The notes under the pieces were generated by a model, which was not told the origin of the DNA, searched no databases, and saw only the letters and a list, made by a program, of their open reading frames with translations. Of a stretch of 64,000 bases of DNA, positions 18,002-28,527 are shown in pieces; position 1 is the stretch's first letter; the number at the start of each line of letters is the position of its first letter. This DNA is from Sinomicrobium kalidii (GTDB lineage Bacteria; Bacteroidota; Bacteroidia; Flavobacteriales; Flavobacteriaceae). The stretch spans positions 4,508,501 to 4,572,500 of the forward strand of contig NZ_CP089211.1 in assembly GCF_021183825.1 (NCBI RefSeq). The letters are read 5' to 3'. A program made the translations under genes and the position numbers.

Positions 18002-19639
18002 ATGAAATATTTTAATCATAAATTAATCGTAATACTGTTTACAGCCGGGGTTTTTACAGGTTGTGAATCGTACCTTGATGAAGAAAATAACTCATCATTA
18101 AGTATTGAGACTTCCAAGTCAGATCCTCAGACTTTTGACCTGTTAGTGGCCTCGGTTTATGAAAAGGCCAGGGAAACCACAACAAAATATACAGCCGATA
18201 TGTATTACGTCCTCGAAGACCTGGGCACCGATATCGTAACCCGGGGAACAACCGTTTCGGGAACTGACGATATCAATGATTATGTAAACCTGAATTCGAC
18301 CAACTGGGCTGTTGGTGTGTACTGGAGCAATCAGTACAATGTGATCGCTGCGGCCAATGTACTCCTGGACAACGCAGAGGAAATAGAGGGTGTCGCTGCA
18401 GATACCAGGACAAGGGGAATAGGGGAAGTCAAATTTTTCAGGGCTTTGTCATACTTCAACCTGGTTGAGAACTACGGCGGGGTGCCTCTGGTACTCCATC
18501 AGGTAGACCCTAACGAAACGGAATATTTCCGCGCCGGCGAAGAAGAGGTCTATACACAGATCGTACAGGACCTTCAGGAGGCCCTTACCGGAGTCGATGA
18601 AAACCCAAGTGCTTACGGAAGGGTGTCCAAAGACGCCGTAAGACACCTTTTATCAAAAGTATTGCTTACCAGGGGATACAAGTCTTTCGGTTCCGCATCC
18701 GATTATACCGATGCCGCCGCTTTGGCAGAAACGGTCATTGCCAATCATGAGCTCGTTTCTTCGTTTGAAGCATTGGTAGACAGGGACAATCAGCGAAACA
18801 CCGAAGTGATCTTTGCCTATTTGTTCGGCGGTAATTCCGTTAGCAGGGGCTGGGGGAATTCAAAACACATGATGTATAAGTTCAGGTATTTTGATTATCC
18901 CGGCCTGGTCAGGGGGAACAAATACCAAAAAGGTCTGGGACCGGCACCTACACCGTTTTACTATTCCCTTTTTGATGAAAATGACGAAAGGGCCGGAGCC
19001 ACATTCCGCAGGGTGATCTATGCCGACGAAGACTATACGGCAGATGTAAATGGTTCGGAAGTAAATGTAAGCGCAGGCGATACCGCCATATATTTTCCGA
19101 AAACAGCATGGACGCAGGCCGAGATCGATGCGGTGCCCTATGCCGTTATCAATCCGGGAACATATTTTCAAAACAACGGGGTGACTACCGTGCATTATCC
19201 CATGTTTAAAAAGTTTGACGATCCCGGGATACCGTTCACACAACCCGACCAATCTTCCCAGGGCGAAAGGGATATGGTAATGATGAGGGCAGGCGAGGCC
19301 TACCTGATCGCTGCGGAGGCCTATTTACAATCAGGGAATACCACAGATGCTGCGGCCCGCCTCACCACTTTACGGTCGAGAGCCGGACTGACCACGGCGG
19401 TAGCTCCCCAGGATGTTGACCTTGACTTTATCCTCGACGAAAGGGCCCGGGAACTTACAGGAGAAGTAAACCGATGGATGGACTTAAAAAGGACGGGGAA
19501 ACTCATAGAGCGTACCTTAGAGCATAACCCGCATGCTGCCTTGAATAATGCCCTGAGTTCAAAACACCTTTTAAGGCCTGTTCCCCAGACTGAGATCGAT
19601 AATACGGGAGGAAGTATTGAGCAAAACCCCGATTATTGA
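18002..19639 (+). CDS. SusD/RagB-family surface glycan-binding lipoprotein (PUL 1)
   Basis: 545 residues. A lipoprotein signal ends in a Cys within FTGCESYLDEEN, so the mature protein is membrane-anchored and, as for SusD proteins, probably surface-exposed. The body has the TPR-like SusD fold: AVGVYWSNQYNVIAAAN, EVKFFRALSYFNLVENYGGVPLV and RAGEAYLIAAEAYLQSG. The C-terminus has ERARELTGE-type and LLRPVPQTEID patterns. It is the lid of the SusC channel and binds glycan. It is closely similar in pattern to the SusD at 61835-63544 (for example ERTLEHN and LLRP-PQ). Confidence 0.95.
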   Translation: MKYFNHKLIVILFTAGVFTGCESYLDEENNSSLSIETSKSDPQTFDLLVASVYEKARETTTKYTADMYYVLEDLGTDIVTRGTTVSGTDDINDYVNLNSTNWAVGVYWSNQYNVIAAANVLLDNAEEIEGVAADTRTRGIGEVKFFRALSYFNLVENYGGVPLVLHQVDPNETEYFRAGEEEVYTQIVQDLQEALTGVDENPSAYGRVSKDAVRHLLSKVLLTRGYKSFGSASDYTDAAALAETVIANHELVSSFEALVDRDNQRNTEVIFAYLFGGNSVSRGWGNSKHMMYKFRYFDYPGLVRGNKYQKGLGPAPTPFYYSLFDENDERAGATFRRVIYADEDYTADVNGSEVNVSAGDTAIYFPKTAWTQAEIDAVPYAVINPGTYFQNNGVTTVHYPMFKKFDDPGIPFTQPDQSSQGERDMVMMRAGEAYLIAAEAYLQSGNTTDAAARLTTLRSRAGLTTAVAPQDVDLDFILDERARELTGEVNRWMDLKRTGKLIERTLEHNPHAALNNALSSKHLLRPVPQTEIDNTGGSIEQNPDY

Positions 19640-19733
19640 TTGACCTTGTATCAAATGGTAAACATAAAGCTGTCGGAATGACATTTGCGCTGTTTTCCGG
19701 CAGCTTCATATTTGATTAATCTACTGCAAATAA

Positions 19734-22058
19734 ATGAAGTCAATAAGCCCTCGGATAAACTACCTGATACGAATAAGCGCCATTCTTTTTTTTCTGGCAT
19801 CATGCAAGGACAAACAGGAGGCATTCTCCCGGAAAGAACGGTTAGTAGACAAAGTATATCCGCTCCTCGATACCGAAAATTCGAGATGGTTTTTCTTTTC
19901 GTCGGCAAGCAGGCCGTTCGGGATGGTAAATCTGAGTCCGGATACGCAGATTAACGGAGCCTGGGGAAGTGGTTACCGGTATACAACAGATACCGTAAAA
20001 GGTTTTAGCCATATACATGCCTGGCAAATGTCCGGGCTTTCGGTAATGCCGGTAACAATTACCGGTGATAAGACAAATATCTTTACGGACTTCTACTCAG
20101 AATTCGGCCACGATAGCGAATCAATAAGCCCGGGATACCATTCGGTAGTACTGAACAGGTATCAGATCAAGGCTGAACTGACGAGTACAAAACGGGTGGG
20201 ATTTCATAAATATTCATTTCCGGAAAACAAAAAAGGGAACATCCTTTTTAATTTAAATACCGTTTTGGGTCCCTGTGAAAATACCGGGGGTGTACTGGAA
20301 AAAACGGGGAATAACGAATTGTCCGGTAAACTTGTGGCAGCTCCTACAAACAGGCGCCCCAAACCGTTGACCGTATATTTTAAAATTCAGTTCAATGTTC
20401 CGATAACAACCGTTGAACGCGATACCGGAACCGGAAATTATCTGGTAAGCCTGGATACTTCAGGCGAAGCTGTTTTGATGAAAGCGGGACTGTCCTATAC
20501 TTCAACAGAAAACGCAGCAAATAATATACAAAGTGAATTACCGCATTGGGATTTTAACCGGGTTATTGAAGATTCGAAAGACGAATGGGATGGATTATTG
20601 AACAGGATAAAAGTTGAAGGGGGTACCGAAAAGACCCAAAGACGGTTTTATACTGACCTTTGGCATGCCTTGCAGGGCCGGAGGATCATTAACGATGTGA
20701 ACGGGGCATATCCCGATAATACCGGGGAGCAATTCAGAGTGGGGCAATTACCACTTAATGCCGACGGAACACCGAAATTCAACCACTATAATTCAGATTC
20801 GTTCTGGGGTGCACAATGGACCATAAATACCTTATGGGGGTTGGTTTACCCCGAAATAATGAATGAGTTTGTGAACTCTTTGATGCAGTATTACAAAGAC
20901 GGAGGGATGGTGCCCAGGGGACCTTCCGGAGGCAATTACACTTTTGTGATGACAGGCGCTTCGACGACGCCCTTCGTCGTTAGTGCCATCCAGAAAGGAA
21001 TTGTAAAAGATAGTCTGGAAACGATCTACAAAGCGCTTAAAAAAAACCATATGCCGGGCGGAATGATGGGGAAAGCAGGATATGAACACCTTACCGATAC
21101 CGGCGGAGGTTTAAAGTATTACCTCGAAAACGGCTACATTCCCTACCCGCTCCCGGAAGGTACGGGTTTCGGGGGGCACCAGGACGGTTCGGGCCAGACC
21201 CTGGAATACGCCTATCAGGACTGGACTCTGGCACAACTGGCAAAAAAACTAAAGTATACCGAAGACTATGACTATTTTATGAAGAGGGCTGCAAATTATA
21301 AGAATGTATTTAACAAAAAAGCGGGCTGGATGGCCCCCAGGGAGGTCAACGGCAAATGGAAAACAGGTTTTGACCCGTATCAGTATGAAAACGGATTTGT
21401 AGAGTCCAATGCCGCACAGTCCACATGGTTTGTGCCCCATGATCTCGAAGGCCTGGCTGCCCTGATGGGAGGGAAGGAAAAAGTGGTGGAAAAACTGAAC
21501 GATCAGTTCAGATCGGCCCGGGAATTAGGGTTCACCTCCGGGAATTCCCATCAGGTGGAACGACATCCCGAATACAGCAGGATTCCCATCAATTACGGCA
21601 ATCAACCGTCGATACAAACGGCATTTATATTCAATCAACTGGGCAGACCGGACCTGACACAATACTGGTCGGGAAAAGTTGTTGACCGTGTTTTTTCTGA
21701 CCTGACCTATTCCAAAGGATATAATGGCGATGAAGACCAGGGCCTGATGGGAAGTCTGGCTGTGTTGATGAAGATCGGCCTGTTTCAAATGAACGGGGGG
21801 ACGGAAGATAATCCTGAATATCAAATAGGAAGCCCGGTTTTTGACAAGGTTACCATTCAACTCCATAAAGATTACTATCCGGGGGAAATATTCGAGATCA
21901 AAACCGTAAATAACGGGGCGGACAATGTATTTGTAAATAAGGTCCGATTAAATAATACGCCTGTTAAGTCTTATAGAATTAAGCATGAGGATATTATAAA
22001 GGGAGGAGTTTTACAATTGGAGATGTCGGGTAAAAGTAATAAAGGAGTGGCCGAATAG
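19734..22058 (+). CDS. Glycoside hydrolase family 92 (alpha-mannosidase-like) lipoprotein
   Basis: 774 residues. Lipobox LASC near residue 23. The N-terminal beta-sandwich (NSRWFFFSSASRPFGMVNLS, GYRYTTDTVKGFSHIH) and the (alpha/alpha)6 catalytic domain match GH92. The likely acid glutamate is Glu491 in QTLEYAYQDW and the base aspartates are in NGDEDQG (Asp666, Asp668). GH92 enzymes are calcium-dependent exo-alpha-mannosidases acting on N-glycan or other mannosides by inversion. The enzyme looks intact. Its presence beside CE12, GH43 and GH67 is unusual for a single-substrate locus. Confidence 0.9.
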   Translation: MKSISPRINYLIRISAILFFLASCKDKQEAFSRKERLVDKVYPLLDTENSRWFFFSSASRPFGMVNLSPDTQINGAWGSGYRYTTDTVKGFSHIHAWQMSGLSVMPVTITGDKTNIFTDFYSEFGHDSESISPGYHSVVLNRYQIKAELTSTKRVGFHKYSFPENKKGNILFNLNTVLGPCENTGGVLEKTGNNELSGKLVAAPTNRRPKPLTVYFKIQFNVPITTVERDTGTGNYLVSLDTSGEAVLMKAGLSYTSTENAANNIQSELPHWDFNRVIEDSKDEWDGLLNRIKVEGGTEKTQRRFYTDLWHALQGRRIINDVNGAYPDNTGEQFRVGQLPLNADGTPKFNHYNSDSFWGAQWTINTLWGLVYPEIMNEFVNSLMQYYKDGGMVPRGPSGGNYTFVMTGASTTPFVVSAIQKGIVKDSLETIYKALKKNHMPGGMMGKAGYEHLTDTGGGLKYYLENGYIPYPLPEGTGFGGHQDGSGQTLEYAYQDWTLAQLAKKLKYTEDYDYFMKRAANYKNVFNKKAGWMAPREVNGKWKTGFDPYQYENGFVESNAAQSTWFVPHDLEGLAALMGGKEKVVEKLNDQFRSARELGFTSGNSHQVERHPEYSRIPINYGNQPSIQTAFIFNQLGRPDLTQYWSGKVVDRVFSDLTYSKGYNGDEDQGLMGSLAVLMKIGLFQMNGGTEDNPEYQIGSPVFDKVTIQLHKDYYPGEIFEIKTVNNGADNVFVNKVRLNNTPVKSYRIKHEDIIKGGVLQLEMSGKSNKGVAE

Positions 22059-22176
22059 TAAGAATTAAACAAGATCAAAAAAATAATATGGTAACCGGCA
22101 GACAATAACTAAAAAACATTAGTGTATTCGCGACTGGACATATCATTTTAAAAATCCGAAAACCCGGAGTTGTTTT

Positions 22177-23322
22177 ATGAAAGAAAAAATGCTTCAATCA
22201 AAGCCCGGACGCTTTCTGTCACTTGATGTATTCCGGGGACTTACGATAGCCCTGATGATCGTTGTAAACACGCCGGGAACGGGGGCTGAAATGTATGCTT
22301 ACCTGGTACATGCCCAATGGTTTGGTTTTACCCTGGCAGATCTGGTCTTTCCTTCATTCCTGTTTGCAATGGGGAATGCCATGAGTTTCTCCATGAGAAA
22401 AATGAAAAATGCGCCGGAAAGGGAGGTTTGGAAAAAAATAATAAAGAGAACGGCCGTTATTTTTTTATTGGGATACCTGATGTACTGGTTTCCCTTCTTT
22501 AGTATGGATACGGACGGTCACTGGGCCCTAAAACCATTTGCAGAAACACGTGTCATGGGTGTTCTTCAGCGTATTGCTTTGTGCTACTTTTTTACAGCTG
22601 TGGTATTTTATTATTTATCCGAAAAAGCAGCTTTGATCATTTCGGGTACCCTCCTGCTGGTCTATTGGGCAATTCTTTACCTTTTCGGTCAGCCCGGAGC
22701 CGAATTGGAAATGGCAGGCAATGCCGTTGGCCGTTTGGATCTGTCTGTTCTGGGAACAGGACATATTTACAGGAAAGACAGCATTCCTTTTGACCCGGAA
22801 GGTATTTTGAGTACCTTACCTGCCATTGCAAACGTTATCGGGGGGTACATTGCCGGAGTTTTTATTCAGAAGAAAGGCAAGTCGTATGAAGGAATAGCCA
22901 GGCTATTGATGGCAGGATTTCTGCTGGCCTCACTGGCACTTTGGTGGGACCTGGTCTTTCCCATTTCCAAAAAATTATGGACAAGCCCGTTTGTATTGTA
23001 CACGATAGGGCTCGATTTATCGATCATGGCAATCCTCATATATGCTATTGAAATGCGGAAAATAAAAGTTGGAGTGAAGTTTTTTAATATTTTTGGTAAA
23101 AACCCGCTTTTTATATACCTGTTTTCAGAACTATTTTATATGACCTTAAGAATGATCCCCGCCGGTTCGGGCCTGGACACTTTTGAATGGGTTAGCGAAC
23201 GTATTTTTCAGGTTGTTGTTCCCGGTCCGTTAGGCGCGTTGGCCACGGCATTGGCTTTTGTTTTGCTGTGCTGGTCATTAGGATGGGGACTTGATAAGAG
23301 ACGTATTTATATTAAAATATAA
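22177..23322 (+). CDS. DUF5009 / HGSNAT-like membrane acyltransferase (copy 2, in PUL 1)
   Basis: 381 residues, multi-pass. It has the same signature as the copy at 2151-3248: SLDVFRGLTIALMIVVNTPG, then HAQWFG with His45, then DLVFPSF. The aligned histidine carries the acetyl group in human HGSNAT (family knowledge). It sits between GH92 and the HTCS gene on the same strand. A transmembrane acetyltransferase in a PUL could acetylate periplasmic amino sugars or sugars; that is inference. There are about 118 bases to the GH92 stop. Confidence 0.85.
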   Translation: MKEKMLQSKPGRFLSLDVFRGLTIALMIVVNTPGTGAEMYAYLVHAQWFGFTLADLVFPSFLFAMGNAMSFSMRKMKNAPEREVWKKIIKRTAVIFLLGYLMYWFPFFSMDTDGHWALKPFAETRVMGVLQRIALCYFFTAVVFYYLSEKAALIISGTLLLVYWAILYLFGQPGAELEMAGNAVGRLDLSVLGTGHIYRKDSIPFDPEGILSTLPAIANVIGGYIAGVFIQKKGKSYEGIARLLMAGFLLASLALWWDLVFPISKKLWTSPFVLYTIGLDLSIMAILIYAIEMRKIKVGVKFFNIFGKNPLFIYLFSELFYMTLRMIPAGSGLDTFEWVSERIFQVVVPGPLGALATALAFVLLCWSLGWGLDKRRIYIKI

Positions 23323-23347
23323 CGCAATAGTTAGTTTGTATCGCGAA

Positions 23348-23458
23348 ACAAATAACGAATGATGAATACCGAATATCCAATGATGAGTTTTTATGAGTCA
23401 TATGGCATATTACTTCGGCATTCTGCGGTTCGACATTCAATATTCGACATTTATAAAT
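23348..23458. repeat. Dispersed intergenic repeat copy upstream of the HTCS gene
   Basis: AAATAACGAA, GAAT, CTTCGGCATTCTGCGGTTCG and ATTC words occur in the same order as at 9631-9713. It looks like a degenerate intergenic repeat. Confidence 0.45.
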
Positions 23459-23553
23459 TTTTGTGATGTACTAAACAGGTGTTTAATTCTTTATTTGTGA
23501 ATTTGCTACAGATAGTATCTATGTGTATAACCCAATATAATTATGTCAATATT

Positions 23554-26500
23554 ATGAGTAACCCAGTGCCTGTATTTATAGCGATGGCCCTGTTCATGAT
23601 CAAAATTATAAGTGCTCAGAATATAACGTTTGAGCATTATAATGATTATGACGGGCTGTCTCATAATTCGGTCAGGCATATCGTTCAGGATAAAAAGGGA
23701 TTTCTCTGGCTGGGTACTTTTGCGGGTTTAAACAGGTTTGACGGTTACGAGTTCGAGATTTATTCCAGTAATGAAAAGAAACCGTACAGGCTGATAAATG
23801 ACGATATCACAGCATTGGCTTTAGATAACGGAGCGAATATTTTATGGATAGGTACCCGGAATGGTTTAGTACGCTTTGAACTGGATACCCATGAATTGAC
23901 CATCTTCCTGCCTGAAAAAGACAACACCGATAGTTTACCCGATAACGAGATCCGCTCCTTGCATGTAGATCGTTTGGACCGGTTGTGGGTGGGGACGAAA
24001 AATAAAGGCGTATTCCTTATGGAAACACCCGGCCGGTTCACCAAAGTTGATATTAAGGGAGCTGCTTACGTGAAATCCATTGTAGAGGATAGTTCCGGGG
24101 CCATTTGGATAGGGTCGTATGAGACCAGCGGAATAACAAAAGTGAATTTAAACGGTAACGGCACCGTAAAGAATATAAAGCAATATACACTCGACATACC
24201 CGATTCAGACGAAAAGAACCCGTATGTGAATTTTATCTATGAAGACCATAAGTCGGATATATTCATAGGAACCCGGCAGGGGCTTTACAAACTGGACCGG
24301 GAGAAAGACAAATTCGTAAATCGGTATATTGAGAATGCAAAGCGCAGGGAAAAACTGGGCCCCTATTTTTTGTCGGTGGCCAGGTCACCCGATGGAGAAT
24401 ACTGGGTCGGAACTTTGGGAGGGTTGCTGGTGTGCGATAAGCTGGAAGACATTGAAACGGGAAATTATCAGTGGCATTTCCCGGTACTCTCCAATAATTT
24501 GTCGCTCGTTGATAACCTGGTATATGCCTTGTATTTTGACAAGTCCGGGGTGCTCTGGATAGGAACGGAAGACGGTCTGGATAAATACAACCCCTACGAC
24601 AACCAGTTCAGGCTCGATAAGGATATTTCCCGGTATCTCGATAATCAGGCCCCCTGGATCCGGGGGTTTTCCAAAACTGTGGACAACAGGGTGGTAGTGG
24701 CTACCCGTTACAACGGACTGTTTATCCGGGATGGAGAAAAATTTTCACCACTATTTAATCGGCAGCAGTACGATATAGCCAGTATATATTCGAATGACGG
24801 GATTAATTTTTATTGTGGGCTTTGGGATGGCAGGCTTCTGATATACAATTACCAAACCAGAAAATCCCAGGTTGCAGACATTGGTTTTGATAATAGCCCG
24901 GTGCTTGCATTTGAAACCATGGACGCCCGTACTCTTATCATAGGCTCTTTTGGTGAAGGAGCGGTTTATTTTGATACCGATAGCCGCAGGAGCAGTTCTC
25001 TTGCCGGAGATGTTCTGAAAGGAGTAGAGGTCAACCAGATTGCCGTTGATACTTCAAAAAATATCTGGTTTGCCACAGAGAACGGAGCACTTCGGTTAAA
25101 CACCAGAACCAATGTACTGAAAACCTATGCATCTAAAGATAATTCAGGGATACCAAATGAAAATGTGAGTGGCATTTTAATAGACCACGAACAAAATATA
25201 TGGGTAACCACCCGGAAGGGACTGGCAATTTACAATGCAAAAACTGATGATTTCAATACGGTTGATGCCATGCAGGAATTGGAAGATAGCTGGATTACAG
25301 ATATAGTAAATGTGAGAGACGAACTTTGGTTAAACCTCAATAATAACGGTTTGGCCAGGTTTTATCCCGAACGGAAAGCATTGAGTGTTTACAGGGTAAA
25401 AAGCGGCAACAGGCTGGATGTCTTCAGCTCAAGCGGGTTTTACAAATTCAGTGATTCCAGGATCTATGTAGCCGGGAAAAAAGGGGTGATCTATTTTTCC
25501 CCCGATCAGATCAAGGCCAATGAATGGACGCCACCCCCCGTAATTACCGAATTCAAGGTGCAAAGCAAAGACGTATTGCCCGGAGATATTATCGATGGTC
25601 AAACCATCTTTGCCCGGGATATCAACTATGGCAAAGAGGCCGTATTGACTTATAGCGATCGTAATTTTTCCATTGAATTCTCTTCGCCTTCCTTTACTGA
25701 TGAAAAACTCAACAAGTTTGAGTATATGCTGGAAGGTTTTGACGACGAATGGATACAGACCGGCAGTAATACAAGAACGGTCCAATATACGAATTTACCC
25801 TTTGGAGATTACAATTTTAAGATAAAAGCAGCGAACAGCAGCGATGTATGGAGTGATGAGGTGTCTTATAAAATAAAGGTGCTCCCCCCGTTCTGGTTAA
25901 CCTACAAAATGATGTTCCTGACCCTGTTTGTGGCCGCTGTCCTGTTCTATTTCGTTCGCCGTGAGATAAAGAACAGGTTAAGGTTAAAAAGGGAACTGCT
26001 TGTTGAAAAAGTGGAACGGGAGCGCGATGAAAAACTGAATAAGGAAAAGATCCGCTTTTTCACGAACCTGTCGCACGAACTGCGTACCCCGCTCACCCTG
26101 ATCCTGGGGTCGGCGAAACAGCTCTTGGTAGAGAACCGGGGGCAGTATAACGAACAACAGACGGAAAAATTCGGCCTTATCCATCAAAACGCAAATCGGT
26201 TACTGATACTGGTCAATCAAATACTCGATTTCAGGAAGGCCGAAAAAGGAAAACTGGAATTAAAGGTGTCTGAAACCGATATACGGAAGCACACTTTAAA
26301 AACCTTTAATTCCTTTAAGGAACTGGCAGAGGATAAAGGAGTGCAACTGCACTTTAATTGTGAACAGGAAAAGATAACGGGATGGATCGACCGGGATAAA
26401 TACGATAAAATGCTGTATAACCTGTTGTCCAATGCCATAAAATTCACTCCCGAATACGGAAATGTCGATGTGTTCCTGGGATGCTCCGATTCACAGAATG

Positions 26501-27582
26501 ACCGGCTTATTATTGAGGTGGGCGACGACGGTATTGGCATCCCCGAACAAAGTCAGAAGAAAATATTTTCGAGATTCTATCAGGCGTCAAACAGCAAGGA
26601 GAACAATACCGGATCGGGTATAGGGCTGGCCCTGGTAAAATCGCTGGTAAAGTTGCACAAAGGCAATATTATTGTCACCAGCGAACCGGAAAAGGGCAGT
26701 GTCTTCACCATCGAGATTCCCATAAACCGGAACATGTTCGATAAAGGAGAAATTGTTGAGGTTCCGGAAAGTTCGAATGAAACGGAAGACAACCCTAAAC
26801 CGAAACCTTCAAAAGCCAAAGGCTCCGTAACGATTAAAGACAAGATACTGTTGGTCGAAGACAATACCGATCTCAGGAATTACCTGGCGAACTTCCTGTC
26901 TGATCATTATAAAGTGTACCAGGCAGAAAACGGGGAAAAGGGGCTGCAGTTATGTAAGCAGATTAAGCCTGTTTTGTGTGTTACCGATGTTATGATGCCC
27001 GGAATGAATGGTTACGAATTCTGCGAAACCCTGAAAAAAAGCGAAGCCATCAGTCATATCCCCGTTATCCTGCTTACGGCACTGTCGGAGAGTGATGACA
27101 GGATAAAAGGTTACGATGCCGGGGCAGACGCCTATTTGTCAAAACCGCTCGATCCTTATCTGCTGAGAACACGTATGGAAAACATTATCCGGACACGATC
27201 AGAATTGAAAGCAAAGTTTTCCCGTGAAGTGGAAGGGGAAGCCCATGATCTGGCACACTCCCCGGCAGATGAGGAGTTTATAAGAAAGCTTTCCGGATTT
27301 ATTGAAGAAAACATCAATAACCCGGAACTTTCCACAGCACTGGTTTGCAGGGAAACCGGCATGAGTTCATCAAAACTGTACCGAAAACTCAAGGAACTGA
27401 CCGACCTGGCCCCCAATGAATACATCCGGACCGTACGCCTGAAAAAATCGGCACAACTCCTCAAAACAAAAAGGTATAATGTGTCGGAAGTAACATTTAT
27501 GGTAGGTTTTAACGACCCGTTGTATTTCAGCAAGCGCTTTAAGAAGCAATTCGGGTTCCCGCCAAGTGATTTGTTGAAGTAA
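23554..27582 (+). CDS. Hybrid two-component system regulator (HTCS) of PUL 1
   Basis: 1342 residues from ATG 23554, where a signal peptide begins (MSNPVPVFIAMALFM, ending near SAQ); the frame is open upstream only from a GTG. In order: two seven-bladed propellers of Reg_prop repeats, a Y_Y_Y domain, one membrane helix (about 780-800), HisKA with His841 in NLSHELRTPLT, HATPase (LLSNAIKFT, GDDGIGIPE, GSGIGLAL), a receiver with Asp1145 in VTDVMMPGMNG, and an AraC-type HTH at the C-terminus (MSSSKLYRKLKEL, VSEVTFMVGFNDPLYFSKRF). HTCS proteins sense an oligosaccharide in the periplasm and activate their PUL. All phosphorelay residues are present. Confidence 0.96.
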   Translation: MSNPVPVFIAMALFMIKIISAQNITFEHYNDYDGLSHNSVRHIVQDKKGFLWLGTFAGLNRFDGYEFEIYSSNEKKPYRLINDDITALALDNGANILWIGTRNGLVRFELDTHELTIFLPEKDNTDSLPDNEIRSLHVDRLDRLWVGTKNKGVFLMETPGRFTKVDIKGAAYVKSIVEDSSGAIWIGSYETSGITKVNLNGNGTVKNIKQYTLDIPDSDEKNPYVNFIYEDHKSDIFIGTRQGLYKLDREKDKFVNRYIENAKRREKLGPYFLSVARSPDGEYWVGTLGGLLVCDKLEDIETGNYQWHFPVLSNNLSLVDNLVYALYFDKSGVLWIGTEDGLDKYNPYDNQFRLDKDISRYLDNQAPWIRGFSKTVDNRVVVATRYNGLFIRDGEKFSPLFNRQQYDIASIYSNDGINFYCGLWDGRLLIYNYQTRKSQVADIGFDNSPVLAFETMDARTLIIGSFGEGAVYFDTDSRRSSSLAGDVLKGVEVNQIAVDTSKNIWFATENGALRLNTRTNVLKTYASKDNSGIPNENVSGILIDHEQNIWVTTRKGLAIYNAKTDDFNTVDAMQELEDSWITDIVNVRDELWLNLNNNGLARFYPERKALSVYRVKSGNRLDVFSSSGFYKFSDSRIYVAGKKGVIYFSPDQIKANEWTPPPVITEFKVQSKDVLPGDIIDGQTIFARDINYGKEAVLTYSDRNFSIEFSSPSFTDEKLNKFEYMLEGFDDEWIQTGSNTRTVQYTNLPFGDYNFKIKAANSSDVWSDEVSYKIKVLPPFWLTYKMMFLTLFVAAVLFYFVRREIKNRLRLKRELLVEKVERERDEKLNKEKIRFFTNLSHELRTPLTLILGSAKQLLVENRGQYNEQQTEKFGLIHQNANRLLILVNQILDFRKAEKGKLELKVSETDIRKHTLKTFNSFKELAEDKGVQLHFNCEQEKITGWIDRDKYDKMLYNLLSNAIKFTPEYGNVDVFLGCSDSQNDRLIIEVGDDGIGIPEQSQKKIFSRFYQASNSKENNTGSGIGLALVKSLVKLHKGNIIVTSEPEKGSVFTIEIPINRNMFDKGEIVEVPESSNETEDNPKPKPSKAKGSVTIKDKILLVEDNTDLRNYLANFLSDHYKVYQAENGEKGLQLCKQIKPVLCVTDVMMPGMNGYEFCETLKKSEAISHIPVILLTALSESDDRIKGYDAGADAYLSKPLDPYLLRTRMENIIRTRSELKAKFSREVEGEAHDLAHSPADEEFIRKLSGFIEENINNPELSTALVCRETGMSSSKLYRKLKELTDLAPNEYIRTVRLKKSAQLLKTKRYNVSEVTFMVGFNDPLYFSKRFKKQFGFPPSDLLK

Positions 27583-27648
27583 AAGATGAAATTCAGTGAA
27601 TATATTGATTGAAGAAACGATTCACCCACTTGTAAAATTTGTTTAGTT

Positions 27649-28527
27649 ATGAAAACACCAAAAAAAATGGATCCCGAAAACCCGTTGAACAGTATTGAAG
27701 ATTGGGAAGATGATATTTTAAGGCGGTACCCGGCCCCGGAGTCTAATTCCAAATCAAAGGAAGAATTCAGAAATTATGTCGATTCGGACCGGGTGGACAC
27801 CGTTAAGGCATTTTACCGGTTAAATCACAAATACCAGACTTACGACTTCGTGGTTTCAAAAGAAGAGGAGTTCCTGAAACAGGATAAACGGGAAATGTCG
27901 CTGTGGGAGGCCGTAGATTTTCTGAATACGCTGGTAGATGACAGTGATCCGGACATTGAGCTGGACCAGCTGCAGCACTTGTTGCAGACTTCCGAAGCGA
28001 TACGGGCCGACGGACATCCTGACTGGTTTGTGCTCACCGGATTTTTACACGATGTAGGTAAGGTATTATGCCTTTTCGGGGAACCGCAATGGGCGGTGGT
28101 GGGCGACACCTTTCCCGTGGGATGTGCATTTTCCGATAAGATCGTCTACCCCGAATTTTTTAAAGATAATCCGGATACGCTGAATGAGGAATACCGGGAT
28201 AAATATGGCATCTATTCCGGAAACTGCGGCCTGGAAAACGTTAAAATGAGTTGGGGACACGACGAGTACCTCTACCAGATCATGAAAGATTATCTGCCGG
28301 AGCCCGCCCTTTACATCATAAGATATCATTCCTTTTATGCCCAGCATCGCGAAAATGCCTATGATCACCTGATGAATGAAAAGGACAGGGAAATGTTCGA
28401 ATGGGTCAAAAAGTTTAATCCGTACGACCTGTATTCAAAGGCTCCCGTACCTCCCGATGCCAGGAAACTGAAACCTTATTATGAAGATCTGGCATCGAAA
28501 TATTTACCGGAGAAACTGCGGTTTTAG
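27649..28527 (+). CDS. Myo-inositol oxygenase
   Basis: 292 residues, the same size as animal enzymes. It has no signal peptide and so is cytoplasmic. All six di-iron ligands known from mouse MIOX can be placed: His110 ([12 protein letters not shown]), His134 and Asp135 (GFLHDVGK), His204 ([10 protein letters not shown]), His227 (RYHSFY) and Asp260 (NPYDLY). [16 protein letters not shown] is an almost invariant family segment. The enzyme uses O2 to open myo-inositol to D-glucuronate. The family is mainly eukaryotic, with scattered bacterial members including Bacteroidota. It lies 66 bases after the HTCS gene and ahead of GH43 and GH67. Confidence 0.95.
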   Translation: MKTPKKMDPENPLNSIEDWEDDILRRYPAPESNSKSKEEFRNYVDSDRVDTVKAFYRLNHKYQTYDFVVSKEEEFLKQDKREMSLWEAVDFLNTLVDDSDPDIELDQLQHLLQTSEAIRADGHPDWFVLTGFLHDVGKVLCLFGEPQWAVVGDTFPVGCAFSDKIVYPEFFKDNPDTLNEEYRDKYGIYSGNCGLENVKMSWGHDEYLYQIMKDYLPEPALYIIRYHSFYAQHRENAYDHLMNEKDREMFEWVKKFNPYDLYSKAPVPPDARKLKPYYEDLASKYLPEKLRF

